From the NCBI GenBank assembly GCA_021157415.1, contig JAGGWN010000094.1, forward strand, positions 97,892 through 146,603: a stretch of DNA of 48,712 nt, given 5' to 3'. This document shows, piece by piece, positions 17,538-24,516 of the stretch. Positions within the stretch are counted from its first letter, which is position 1. The number at the start of each line of letters is the position of its first letter. Position numbers and translations under genes: made by a program. Under the pieces are notes generated by a model. That model searched no databases and was not told the DNA's origin. It saw nothing but the letters and a program-made list of their open reading frames with translations. This DNA is from Bacteroidales bacterium (lineage in GTDB: Bacteria > Bacteroidota > Bacteroidia > Bacteroidales > VadinHA17).

Positions 17538-18908
17538 TTATATCTGATTTAATAAACGATCTAAATGAATTTTGGCTTTCAGTAAATTGATCAGGGAAGA
17601 AAAATACCGGGTTTGTGTTTGAAGATACTGGTTGTTTACCTGTGTAAGATCCAGGCTGGATGCTGTTCCAAGTTGTACCTTTATGGTGGTTTTGTTAACT
17701 ACCTTTTTAGCCAGTTCGACATTCTTTTTTTCATTCAGAAAATTCTCATACGCCGTAACCAGGTCATCGCGGGCCTGCTGGTATTGCATTTTAAGATTTT
17801 CAGAAAGGAGTTTTTTCGTGACTGTGGCTTTTTCCAACTCAATACGACGCATGTCCACTGTAGATTTGCGCAATCCGCTACTGAAAATGGGAACGCTTAA
17901 CGAAAAGCCCAGAAAAGAGGAATAATACCATTTTTCTTCGGAGTTGAAAAAATTGAATTGATTTCTCATAGCAGACCATTGGTTGCTGTAATTTAGATTT
18001 AGGGAAGGCAAATAGGTGAACTTTTCCTTTTTCAGGTTGACGGATGCCAGCTTTTCCCGGGTATCTGCCACTTGAAACTCAATCTGGTCCACCAAACGAA
18101 AAGGTTGTACAACCAGCGTGGTGACATGGACTTGCCGGATAAGCTTATCCAGGGAATCGGTTAAACAAATGGGTGTGTCAAGATCAAGACCCATTTGAAA
18201 TTTCAACAAACGCATGGAAGCCTCTGTCTGACGTTGAGATGATTTTACAGCATTTCCCAGGGAAGTGACGGAAACCTGCAGTTGATCTACCGCAATGTCA
18301 TCCGTAAAGCCTGCTTCGTACATTTTTTGGGTCTCGCCCAGGGATTTTTTCATATTCCGGTAATTCTCTTCGATAACCTGTTTGGTTTTTTCCCCGATCA
18401 GTACAAGATAATACGTTTGGGCAACCATTTCCCGGATGTCGGTTTCCGTTTTTTTAAGGTTTTGGGCATTCAGTTGTTGAAGGATCTTTGTGGCTTCCAG
18501 ACCGACGATAAAAGGTCCGTTAAAAACCATCTGTGATACTATAATTCCAAAATCAGCCGTGTGCTGATTTCCAAATTGTACGGGAATTTTATTATCCGGA
18601 TCCCCGTGAAAAAAGTCGGGCAGGAGAGTGGTCCTTAGCTGAAGGTTGTTCTGGTAATTCAGACTCGAATTAACCTGTGGCAAGCCGGTAGCCAGGTATT
18701 GTTTTATTTGTGCATTGGCATGGTCCAGATCCTTACGGCTATTTTCCACCGTGAGATTATAATGTATGGCATACTCCTGTGCCTCCTTTAGCGAAAAGGC
18801 ATGTTTGACTGTATCCTGTTGTGCCGGGGACGATATTCCCCCGAAAAAAAGAAATACGATAACTGAAATAAATAGCAAACTATATTTCATAAGCCTTGTT
18901 TTTATCAT
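17538..18908 (-). CDS. TolC family outer-membrane efflux protein
   Basis: A 456-residue outer-membrane factor with a signal peptide (hydrophobic run LLFISVIVFLFFGGI, cleavage near SPAQQ) and two TolC repeats of long helices, the second containing YQQARDDLVTAYENFLNEKKN. It forms the exit duct of the tripartite pump. ATGs at 18908 and 18890 both overlap the end of the tetR gene (by 29 or 11 bases), implying translational coupling between repressor and pump; 18890 gives the more compact signal peptide. Conserved gene order supports the role. Confidence 0.93.
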   Translation of the reverse strand: MIKTRLMKYSLLFISVIVFLFFGGISSPAQQDTVKHAFSLKEAQEYAIHYNLTVENSRKDLDHANAQIKQYLATGLPQVNSSLNYQNNLQLRTTLLPDFFHGDPDNKIPVQFGNQHTADFGIIVSQMVFNGPFIVGLEATKILQQLNAQNLKKTETDIREMVAQTYYLVLIGEKTKQVIEENYRNMKKSLGETQKMYEAGFTDDIAVDQLQVSVTSLGNAVKSSQRQTEASMRLLKFQMGLDLDTPICLTDSLDKLIRQVHVTTLVVQPFRLVDQIEFQVADTREKLASVNLKKEKFTYLPSLNLNYSNQWSAMRNQFNFFNSEEKWYYSSFLGFSLSVPIFSSGLRKSTVDMRRIELEKATVTKKLLSENLKMQYQQARDDLVTAYENFLNEKKNVELAKKVVNKTTIKVQLGTASSLDLTQVNNQYLQTQTRYFSSLINLLKAKIHLDRLLNQI

Positions 18909-19521
18909 TTTGACTTATTTGACGATAATATTTATCAATGAATTTCAACCCTTTTGCGTTGGCAATACCATGAATATGATAAAGAAATGATTGCGTGATG
19001 AAACGGGGAGATGTAAATTCCTGAGGGGTAAGCAGGTCGCTTTCCAAAGGATATTCCATACGGGAAACATAAAGTTTGGCAATAACCTCTTCGTCCACAT
19101 TTTCCCGGTAAAGACCCTCTTCTTTTCCCTTCCGGATATTTCTAATCATAGACCGAAACATTCTCTCCCGCTGTACATGCTTGATATGTTCATAGATTTC
19201 AGGGTAATATTTTTTTAAATCGCGGTATTTGGCCGGATTGTATTCCTGAATAACTTGCAGGATGAGCCGGTTAACTTCAAACGTTTCTTCAACGGCGTTA
19301 AGATTTCTGTTCGATATTTCCTGAAAATACTTTTCCTTTTCGCGAAGTTCAAAGTCTGTCACTTTTGTAATCAGATCTTTTTTATCTTTAATATGTTCAT
19401 AAAGTGTCTTTTTGGAAATACCCATTTCACGGGACAGGTCGTCCATAGTAATGCTTTTGATTCCGAACTTGTTGAAAAGACTACCGGCTTTCCTGATAAT
19501 TTGTTCCCTTAAATGATTCAC
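18880..19521 (-). CDS. TetR/AcrR family transcriptional regulator
   Basis: A 213-residue regulator with the N-terminal TetR helix-turn-helix: AGSLFNKFGIKSITMDDLSREMGISKKTLYEHIKDK at about 12-47, followed by a helical ligand-binding domain. The only plausible start in frame is a GTG at 19521. It is the first gene of the efflux operon and its stop lies inside the tolC start region. I infer that it represses its own operon and is released by a pump substrate. The start codon overlaps a small imperfect palindrome that may be the operator. Confidence 0.92.
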   Translation of the reverse strand: MNHLREQIIRKAGSLFNKFGIKSITMDDLSREMGISKKTLYEHIKDKKDLITKVTDFELREKEKYFQEISNRNLNAVEETFEVNRLILQVIQEYNPAKYRDLKKYYPEIYEHIKHVQRERMFRSMIRNIRKGKEEGLYRENVDEEVIAKLYVSRMEYPLESDLLTPQEFTSPRFITQSFLYHIHGIANAKGLKFIDKYYRQISQNDKNKAYEI

Positions 19522-19530
19522 AAAATTGTG
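19519..19530. promoter_or_regulatory. Candidate operator over the tetR start codon
   Basis: CACAAAATTGTG has 5-base arms (CACAA and TTGTG) around AA and covers the GTG start of the tetR gene, just downstream of the predicted transcription start. A related half-site sequence (AAATTTGTG) lies at 19538-19546. Short and unproven. Confidence 0.3.
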
Positions 19531-19549
19531 TTTTTTAAAATTTGTGGGG

Positions 19550-19581
19550 CAAATGTAAAATAAAAAAACAAAGGAAACAAA
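19550..19581 (-). promoter_or_regulatory. Promoter of the tetR-tolC-RND operon
   Basis: On the minus strand TTTG (19578-19581), a 20-base spacer and TACATTTG (19550-19557) match the Bacteroidetes TTTG-N19/20-TAnnTTTG promoter exactly. The predicted transcription start is about 20 bases before the GTG start of tetR. Confidence 0.75.
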
Positions 19582-19843
19582 AAGTGTTACAAAAGTTTTT
19601 TCCGTTTCTTTTGAATAAAAGATTTCAACCGGGTTACCACTCCTGACCGGATATCGTTTTTCCTACCGGCGAACCGGGTTTTCCCGGTGTGCTACCACAC
19701 TTTGAGAAGAGTTCCAATATTTCCGGGAACGTTGCGGATGAGGTGTAATCATTCATTTGCTTAAAGCAAATTTGGGGTGATTACAGACTTTCCATGAGGT
19801 TTCTGTAAAGGGGATGAATACGGGATAAAGAGAGATGAACCGA
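19582..19843. other. Intergenic spacer with nested inverted repeats
   Basis: The space between the tetR operon promoter and the end of the HAD gene holds no ORF I would support. It contains ACCGGG/CCCGGT (19673-19678 and 19683-19688, TTTT loop) and a nested structure at 19745-19784: outer arms GTAATCA and TGATTAC enclose a perfect palindrome-like hairpin ATTTGCTT-A-AAGCAAAT (19755-19771). This could be the 3' hairpin of the HAD transcript, but no T-tract follows on that strand, so terminator function is unproven. The inner hairpin plus the following TTTGGGG resembles the repeat copies at 24.4 and 33.6 kb. Confidence 0.5.
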
Positions 19844-20497
19844 TCAGGAAATTTTTTCCGTGAAGAAATTTTTCAAATCATTAAAATTTTCCATTACGGG
19901 AACATTCTGATTGTACAAACGTTTTCCGGAATAGTGCCCCCCGGAAAACAGGATGCAATGAGTTCCCAGATGTTTTGCCACCTCCAGGTCATGCAGGGTG
20001 TCACCAACCATCCAGGAGGAAGGGGAGGCTATATTATATTTTTCGATCATTTTTTTTCCGGCGCCGGTTTTTCCTTCTGCAAACAGATCATCAAGACCTT
20101 GAACGCCTTCGAAAAAAGAATAAATTCCGTAATTTTTGAGAGACTTTACGAGTCTGGTTTGTTCCATGGCAGACAAGACAAATTGTCTGATGCCGGAATC
20201 CCGGAGAAATTGCAGGGTTTCCTTTACTCCTTTATGCAATTTGGCTTTTGTAAGATTATCAAAATAATATTGGATAAAGCGATTTGACATTTCACTGAAA
20301 TCGTTTCCGGCAGGGGAAAAATCAATCCCGATATTTTCGTAGAAATCCCTGACGGGAAAAGTGAAATGATCTCTGTAATAAGAGGCGGAAATGGGTTTCA
20401 GGCCGTTGGATGTAAGAAAGCCGTTTACCGTTTGAACACTTACCTGTACATCATCCAGTAATGTGCCGTTCCAGTCCCAGATAACAGAAGTAATCAT
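19844..20497 (-). CDS. HAD family hydrolase (Gph-like phosphatase)
   Basis: A 217-residue haloacid dehalogenase-superfamily protein with a helical cap of the phosphoglycolate phosphatase type. Motif I is D8-W-N-G-T (VIWDWNGTLLDD), so the nucleophile Asp8 is present but the usual second Asp is Asn10. Motif II is FVLSAM near 122 and motif IV is WMVGDTLHDLEVAKHLG. The Asn variant of motif I recurs in a Bacteroidetes clade; its effect on acid-base catalysis is not known to me. It follows the GNAT-like gene by 10 bases on the same strand. The substrate is unknown. Confidence 0.88.
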   Translation of the reverse strand: MITSVIWDWNGTLLDDVQVSVQTVNGFLTSNGLKPISASYYRDHFTFPVRDFYENIGIDFSPAGNDFSEMSNRFIQYYFDNLTKAKLHKGVKETLQFLRDSGIRQFVLSAMEQTRLVKSLKNYGIYSFFEGVQGLDDLFAEGKTGAGKKMIEKYNIASPSSWMVGDTLHDLEVAKHLGTHCILFSGGHYSGKRLYNQNVPVMENFNDLKNFFTEKIS

Positions 20498-20507
20498 AAA
20501 ATAATCA

Positions 20508-21692
20508 TTAACGGTTTACAGGTGCAGCGCGTTCAAATTTTATTTCCGGGTCAAAGATATAACGATAGGTAATATGGGTTTTCCGGATTGTGGCGCCGAT
20601 TTGTTCCAGCACTTTCATCATCGTAGGGTTAAAATCTCCGATCCAGTTCATTTCCAGTTGTTTATAGCGAAAGTATCCGGAACAGGCCAGATTGGCAAAA
20701 GACAGAATCATGGCTGCTTCCACCCCTTTTCCCTGATGTTCTGGGACGACTCCGAAAAGAATTCCCACGGCCCGTGTGATAACTTTTCGTATATCTTTGT
20801 AATATAAGAAACGGAGCTTATTCACAAAGTTCAATTTTCCATTCAGGTGTTTGATAACCTGATTGATCTCGGGAATCATCAAAAAAAAGGAAATGGGTTT
20901 TCCGTTATAATATCCAAACCACAGTAGTTTTTCATCCAGGATTGGTTTCATGCTTTTGTATAAGGCGGTGGCATGGGCTTTGGAGAAAGGATTAACTCCG
21001 GGAAATCCGGCCCAGGCTTTGTTAAAAACGGTCCGAAGCATTTCAGGCAACTCTCGGAACCTGTTTTTAGGGACATAGTCAAAAGAATACCGGGGATTCG
21101 CCAACAAGCGCTGTCCCCTTTGCTTAAGCTGAGGTTTAAGTCCTCTGCACTCAACCTTACTGTAATAAGTATACTGGTTGAAAAAATTCCGGAAGCCGTA
21201 AGCTTTAAAAAAGTCTTTGTAGTAAGGAGGATTATAAGGAATACAATAGACCGGTTCGAAAAATCCTTCTGCCAGAAGCCCCCACCAGCGGTCACGTTTA
21301 CCGAAATTGATCGGACCGTCCATGGCTTTTACTCCCTTGTTTTCAAGCCAGTTTTTGCATTGATCAAAAAGCATGAAAGCAGCTTCCCGGTCTTCAATAC
21401 ATTCAAAGAAACCCATTCCGCCGACAGGGTACTTATATTGTTTGGCCAGTGCCTTGCTCGTGAAGGCAGCAACCCGTCCTGCCGTCTTGTTGTTTTTGTC
21501 TAATAAAATCCAGCGCACGGCTTCACCGTGACGGTACTCCTTGTTTTTTCCAGGATTGAAAACATCTTCAATGTCCCGGTCCAGCGGTCTGATCCAGTTC
21601 TTGTCATTTTTGTAGATTCTCAGGGGTAAATGAAGAAACTCTTTTATTGTTTTTTTATCATTTACCTCAAGGATTCGATAAGGATGGTCCAT
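20508..21692 (-). CDS. GNAT-like acyltransferase fold protein, conserved in Bacteroidetes
   Basis: A 394-residue soluble protein. The N-terminal half resembles an N-acetyltransferase fold (VGGMGFFECIEDREAAFMLF, like the GNAT beta4-alpha3 region) and the C-terminal half a second one (ILFGVVPEHQGKGVEAAMIL, which fits the acetyl-CoA pyrophosphate loop pattern Q/RxxGxG/A). The sequence GPINFGKRDRWWGLL near residue 123 is strongly conserved in proteins of this type as I recall them. Specific reaction unknown. It lies 31 bases downstream of metK on the same strand, and the HAD gene follows. Confidence 0.65.
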   Translation of the reverse strand: MDHPYRILEVNDKKTIKEFLHLPLRIYKNDKNWIRPLDRDIEDVFNPGKNKEYRHGEAVRWILLDKNNKTAGRVAAFTSKALAKQYKYPVGGMGFFECIEDREAAFMLFDQCKNWLENKGVKAMDGPINFGKRDRWWGLLAEGFFEPVYCIPYNPPYYKDFFKAYGFRNFFNQYTYYSKVECRGLKPQLKQRGQRLLANPRYSFDYVPKNRFRELPEMLRTVFNKAWAGFPGVNPFSKAHATALYKSMKPILDEKLLWFGYYNGKPISFFLMIPEINQVIKHLNGKLNFVNKLRFLYYKDIRKVITRAVGILFGVVPEHQGKGVEAAMILSFANLACSGYFRYKQLEMNWIGDFNPTMMKVLEQIGATIRKTHITYRYIFDPEIKFERAAPVNR

Positions 21693-21723
21693 AATACACC
21701 GATGACATTATTCCCGGGAAAGT

Positions 21724-23064
21724 TTAAAGATCGAAAGCTTTTTTAAGGATATCAACATAGTCCAGCTTTTCCCATGCAAAAAACTCCACTTTCTTGAATC
21801 TTTTTTCTTTTCCGTCCACTGTTTTGGTAACAATATCCGGATGGTCGTTGTAATAAACCTCTACTTCTTCGGTAAAAGGTTCCCGTCCGAAATGGCCGTA
21901 GGAAGAAGTGCTTTGGAAAACAGGATTTTTCAGTCCGAAACGTTTTACAATGGCATAAGGTCGCAGATCAAAGATATTTTTGATTTTTTCTGCGATCTGA
22001 CCATCGGTGAGCAGGTTTCCGTTTTCATCTTTTACTTTAGCGGTTTCATACGTGTTAACAAAAATACCGACAGGCTGTGCGATGCCGATAGCATAAGCCA
22101 CCTGAACCAACACTTCATCGGCAATGCCTGCAGCCACCATGTTTTTGGCAATATGACGTGCTGCATAAGCTGCAGAACGATCTACTTTGGAAGAATCCTT
22201 TCCGGAGAAAGCTCCGCCACCGTGCGCTCCTTTGCCGCCGTATGTGTCAACAATGATCTTGCGGCCGGTAAGCCCGGTGTCTCCATGAGGTCCTCCTATC
22301 ACAAATTTGCCGGTGGGGTTTACAATAAGTTTATATCCGTTTTCAAAAAGATGCTTGATTCGTTCGGGACATTTTTTTCTCACCCTTGGGATCAGGTATT
22401 CTTCTATGTCTTCCCGGATCTTATCCTGCATGGCTTTTTGTGCAATCCGCTCCGCTTCTTTTGATCCGTCTTTAGGAACAATGAATTCGTCATGCTGGGT
22501 TGAAATCAACAGGGTGTCTATGCGGGCCGGAGTTCCGTCGTCATCATATTCGATGGTAACCTGTGATTTGGAATCGGGACGCAGGTAAGTCATATGTTTA
22601 CCCTCTTTACGGATGGCTGCCAGCTCGCGCAACAACAAATGAGCCAATTCAAGGGCCAGAGGCATATAATTGTCCATGTCCCGGTTGGCATATCCGAACA
22701 TCATCCCCTGGTCGCCGGCACCCTGGTCTTCCTCGTGCTCCCTTACAACACCCTGGTTGATATCGGGACTTTGCTCATGGATCGCCGAAATGATCCCACA
22801 CGAATCGGCATCGAAACGATATTCGGCATGGATATATCCGACATTCCGGATTACCTGACGGACAATATCCTGGATATTTACCCATCCGTTTGTTTTTACT
22901 TCTCCCCCACAAACAACAAGGCCCGTAGTGACCATGGTCTCGCAGGCAACCTTTGAATCCGGATCATATCGGAGAAACTCATCCAGCAATGCGTCTGAGA
23001 TCTGATCGGCCAGTTTATCCGGATGTCCTTCTGATACGGACTCTGATGTGAATAAATATGACAT
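21724..23064 (-). CDS. metK: S-adenosylmethionine synthetase MetK
   Basis: Makes SAM from methionine and ATP. The 446-residue protein carries the start signature [19 protein letters not shown] (His14 in GHPDK), the methionine-loop/ATP motif [12 protein letters not shown], and the glycine-rich [19 protein letters not shown]. It is longer than the roughly 384-residue enterobacterial enzyme; the extra length lies mostly in inserted loops and the C-terminus, as in other Bacteroidetes. Its leader carries a SAM-II-type aptamer, and the promoter holds a 16-base palindrome. Feedback by SAM is therefore expected at the RNA level. Confidence 0.97.
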   Translation of the reverse strand: MSYLFTSESVSEGHPDKLADQISDALLDEFLRYDPDSKVACETMVTTGLVVCGGEVKTNGWVNIQDIVRQVIRNVGYIHAEYRFDADSCGIISAIHEQSPDINQGVVREHEEDQGAGDQGMMFGYANRDMDNYMPLALELAHLLLRELAAIRKEGKHMTYLRPDSKSQVTIEYDDDGTPARIDTLLISTQHDEFIVPKDGSKEAERIAQKAMQDKIREDIEEYLIPRVRKKCPERIKHLFENGYKLIVNPTGKFVIGGPHGDTGLTGRKIIVDTYGGKGAHGGGAFSGKDSSKVDRSAAYAARHIAKNMVAAGIADEVLVQVAYAIGIAQPVGIFVNTYETAKVKDENGNLLTDGQIAEKIKNIFDLRPYAIVKRFGLKNPVFQSTSSYGHFGREPFTEEVEVYYNDHPDIVTKTVDGKEKRFKKVEFFAWEKLDYVDILKKAFDL

Positions 23065-23144
23065 AATACGTATGTTTTTAGTTTATATAAGCAGAAAATC
23101 ATCCGGGAAAAGTGCGGCTGAAAAATATCGGGCAAAGAATACTG

Positions 23145-23194
23145 TTTTAGCATTTTTTTTCCGTGGTTGCAATCAGCCAAATCTTTCCACGGGC
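23145..23194 (-). ncRNA. SAM-II-type S-adenosylmethionine riboswitch in the metK leader
   Basis: Read on the minus strand the segment forms an H-type pseudoknot. P1 is CCGTGG (plus-strand 23187-23192) with CCACGG (23161-23166). The P1 loop contains GATTTGGC...TTGCAA, and P2 forms between loop TTTGGC (23176-23181) and the 3' tail GCTAAA (23146-23151) with one G-U pair. The order GATTT - TTGCAA - P1 3' strand - A-rich linker - GCTAAAA is the SAM-II consensus as I know it. SAM-V shares this binding core and is the alternative. The aptamer ends 80 bases before metK, and no T-tract terminator lies between, so translational control or control further downstream is more likely. Confidence 0.8.
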
Positions 23195-23197
23195 CTA

Positions 23198-23228
23198 CAA
23201 AGGAAATATAAAATCATGATTTTACAAA
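23198..23228 (-). promoter_or_regulatory. metK promoter with a 16-base palindrome in its spacer
   Basis: On the minus strand TTTG (23225-23228), a 19-base spacer and TTCCTTTG (23198-23205; one mismatch to TAnnTTTG) put the transcription start just before the riboswitch P1 stem. The spacer contains the perfect palindrome TAAAATCATGATTTTA (23209-23224), a likely operator. Confidence 0.65.
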
Positions 23229-23236
23229 AAAATCCT

Positions 23237-24151
23237 TCAATCTTCTCTTGTCAGTTCCCTGAACACTTCTTCAAGATTCTGGCTTATGAGTGAAAGACTT
23301 AGCAAGGTCAGGGATTGCTCCCGGGCAAAAGTAAAGATCTGCTCCCGGATGTCTTTTTCACAACGAAGGGTGAAAATACTGTTACCCTGGGGAACAATTT
23401 CCGTAACATGGGAAAGAGCTGATAATTGTTCCGGGGTGACTGTTTCCTTAAATTCTGCGTAAATGGTAAACCAGGTCTGTTTCGGTTGAAGGTTTACCAA
23501 ATTTTTCTCCGCGCCGTCGGCAATGATCTTTCCTTTGTGGATGATGATCACCCGGTCGCAGATCGCTTCCACTTCCTGCATGATATGGGTGGACAACAGT
23601 ACGGTTTTTTCCATTCCCAGGTGTTTGATCAGCTCGCGGATCTCAACAATCTGGTTGGGGTCCAGGCCCGAAGTGGGTTCGTCCAGAATCAACACCTCCG
23701 GATTGTGTAAAAGAGCCTGAGCCAACCCAACCCGCTGACGGTATCCTTTCGAAAGGGCTCCGATTTTCTTATGTTGTTCCGGTTCCAGGCCTGTCATCCG
23801 GATGATCTCCTGTACCCGTGATTTTTTATGTGATCCCAGAGCATAAAGTCCCGCGACGTAATTAAGGTATTCCCGGATATACATCTCAGGGTACAGAGGG
23901 TTATGTTCCGGCAGGTACCCGATCCGTTTTTTTACTTCCAGCAGGTTGTTCCTTACATCCAACCCGTCAACAAAAACATCTCCCGAAGACGGAGGGAGAA
24001 ATCCCGTAATAATTTTCATCATGGTGGATTTCCCGGCTCCGTTGGGTCCGAGAAATCCGGTCACTTCTCCTCTGGAAACCGTGAATGAGACATGATCCAA
24101 CGCTTTTTGTCCACCATACCATTTCGTGACATCTTGTACCGTTACCGACAT
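23237..24151 (-). CDS. gldA: ABC transporter ATP-binding protein, GldA type
   Basis: A 304-residue ABC ATPase: Walker A GPNGAGKST at 35-43, Q-loop near 85, signature LSKGYRQRVGLAQ, Walker B VLILDEPTSGLDPNQ, and switch histidine in LLSTHIMQEVE. The C-terminus ends in NLEEVFRELT, typical of GldA, the ATPase of the gliding-motility-associated GldAFG exporter that is conserved in Bacteroidetes, including non-gliders. GldF and GldG are not adjacent here, so the permease partner must be elsewhere. The gene is 172 bases upstream of metK on the same strand. GldA assignment is by similarity; a generic ABC-2 ATPase is the alternative. Confidence 0.82.
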   Translation of the reverse strand: MSVTVQDVTKWYGGQKALDHVSFTVSRGEVTGFLGPNGAGKSTMMKIITGFLPPSSGDVFVDGLDVRNNLLEVKKRIGYLPEHNPLYPEMYIREYLNYVAGLYALGSHKKSRVQEIIRMTGLEPEQHKKIGALSKGYRQRVGLAQALLHNPEVLILDEPTSGLDPNQIVEIRELIKHLGMEKTVLLSTHIMQEVEAICDRVIIIHKGKIIADGAEKNLVNLQPKQTWFTIYAEFKETVTPEQLSALSHVTEIVPQGNSIFTLRCEKDIREQIFTFAREQSLTLLSLSLISQNLEEVFRELTRED

Positions 24152-24230
24152 GATTTAATATCATAAAATTAAAGTGCCTAAAGTTAAGAATTAATATATT
24201 GACATATTGCAACATTTCTGTTTTTCAAAC

Positions 24231-24320
24231 GTCTTTATAGAAGACAAAGGTTATAGGTTTATAACTAAGATTAGAAAAAGCAGGAGGAAAAGGGATTGTT
24301 CACGATCCCTTTTTCTTTTT
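24231..24320 (+). ncRNA. Candidate small structured RNA ending in an intrinsic terminator
   Basis: Two small hairpins, GTCTT/AAGAC (24231-24245) and GTTATA-GGTT-TATAAC (24250-24265), are followed by a strong terminator. The segment lies between two genes transcribed away from each other, so no annotated transcript needs the terminator. No good TAnnTTTG promoter is visible; TATATTGA near 24195 is the closest. The 5' end is undefined. Low confidence. Confidence 0.35.
24288..24320 (+). terminator. Intrinsic terminator in a divergent intergenic region
   Basis: AAAAGGGATTG (24288-24298) pairs with CGATCCCTTTT (24303-24313) across a TTCA loop, with one G-U pair, and is followed by a T-rich run to 24320. 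Orientation favours the plus strand; the minus-strand tail is weaker. No known gene ends here. Confidence 0.7.
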
Positions 24321-24327
24321 ATCCCAA

Positions 24328-24366
24328 ATGCGCAATAGAGTTATTGTAAATGGCTCTATTGCGCAT
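24328..24366. repeat. Perfect 13-base hairpin
   Basis: ATGCGCAATAGAG (24328-24340) and its exact reverse complement (24354-24366) flank a 13-base loop. The core GCAATAGA...TCTATTGC is shared in form with the hairpin at 24448-24480 and with the copy at 33656-33686. A perfect 10-base palindrome GGGTTAACCC follows at 24384-24393. Confidence 0.75.
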
Positions 24367-24397
24367 AAGCCGAAGGTTGCATTGGGTTAACCCTGAC

Positions 24398-24443
24398 AAG
24401 AAAATCATGGCATTCCATCAACATGGAATGCCATGATTTTCTT
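24398..24443. repeat. Perfect 21-base inverted repeat with 4-base loop
   Basis: Bases 24398-24418 are the exact reverse complement of 24423-24443, with loop CAAC. The left arm starts AAGAAAA and the right arm ends TTTTCTT, so on either strand the hairpin is followed by a T-rich end and could act as a bidirectional terminator. I found no second copy in the window. Confidence 0.85.
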
Positions 24444-24489
24444 CGTCAATTAAGCAATGGAATTTTTCTATTGCTTAATTTGGGTTTAT
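24438..24489. repeat. Hairpin repeat, copy 1 of a 52-base dispersed repeat
   Basis: Matches 33645-33696 over 52 bases with three differences. It contains the inverted repeat AATTAAGCAAT (24448-24458) and ATTGCTTAATT (24470-24480), followed by TGGGTTTAT. It lies directly upstream of the putP-like gene, whose start (24517) is 28 bases further on. REP/MITE-like in form; no transposase is nearby. Confidence 0.8.
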
Positions 24490-24516
24490 CTTTACCTTTC
24501 CAAAAAGATAAATATC

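Noticed and set aside
24328-24489. CRISPR array in the hairpin cluster
   Set aside because: The hairpins differ from each other and there are no regularly spaced identical repeats.
24457-24516. Upstream extension of the PutP reading frame through the hairpin repeat
   Set aside because: The extra 20 residues come from the repeat hairpin; the ATG at 24517 gives the normal PutP N-terminus.
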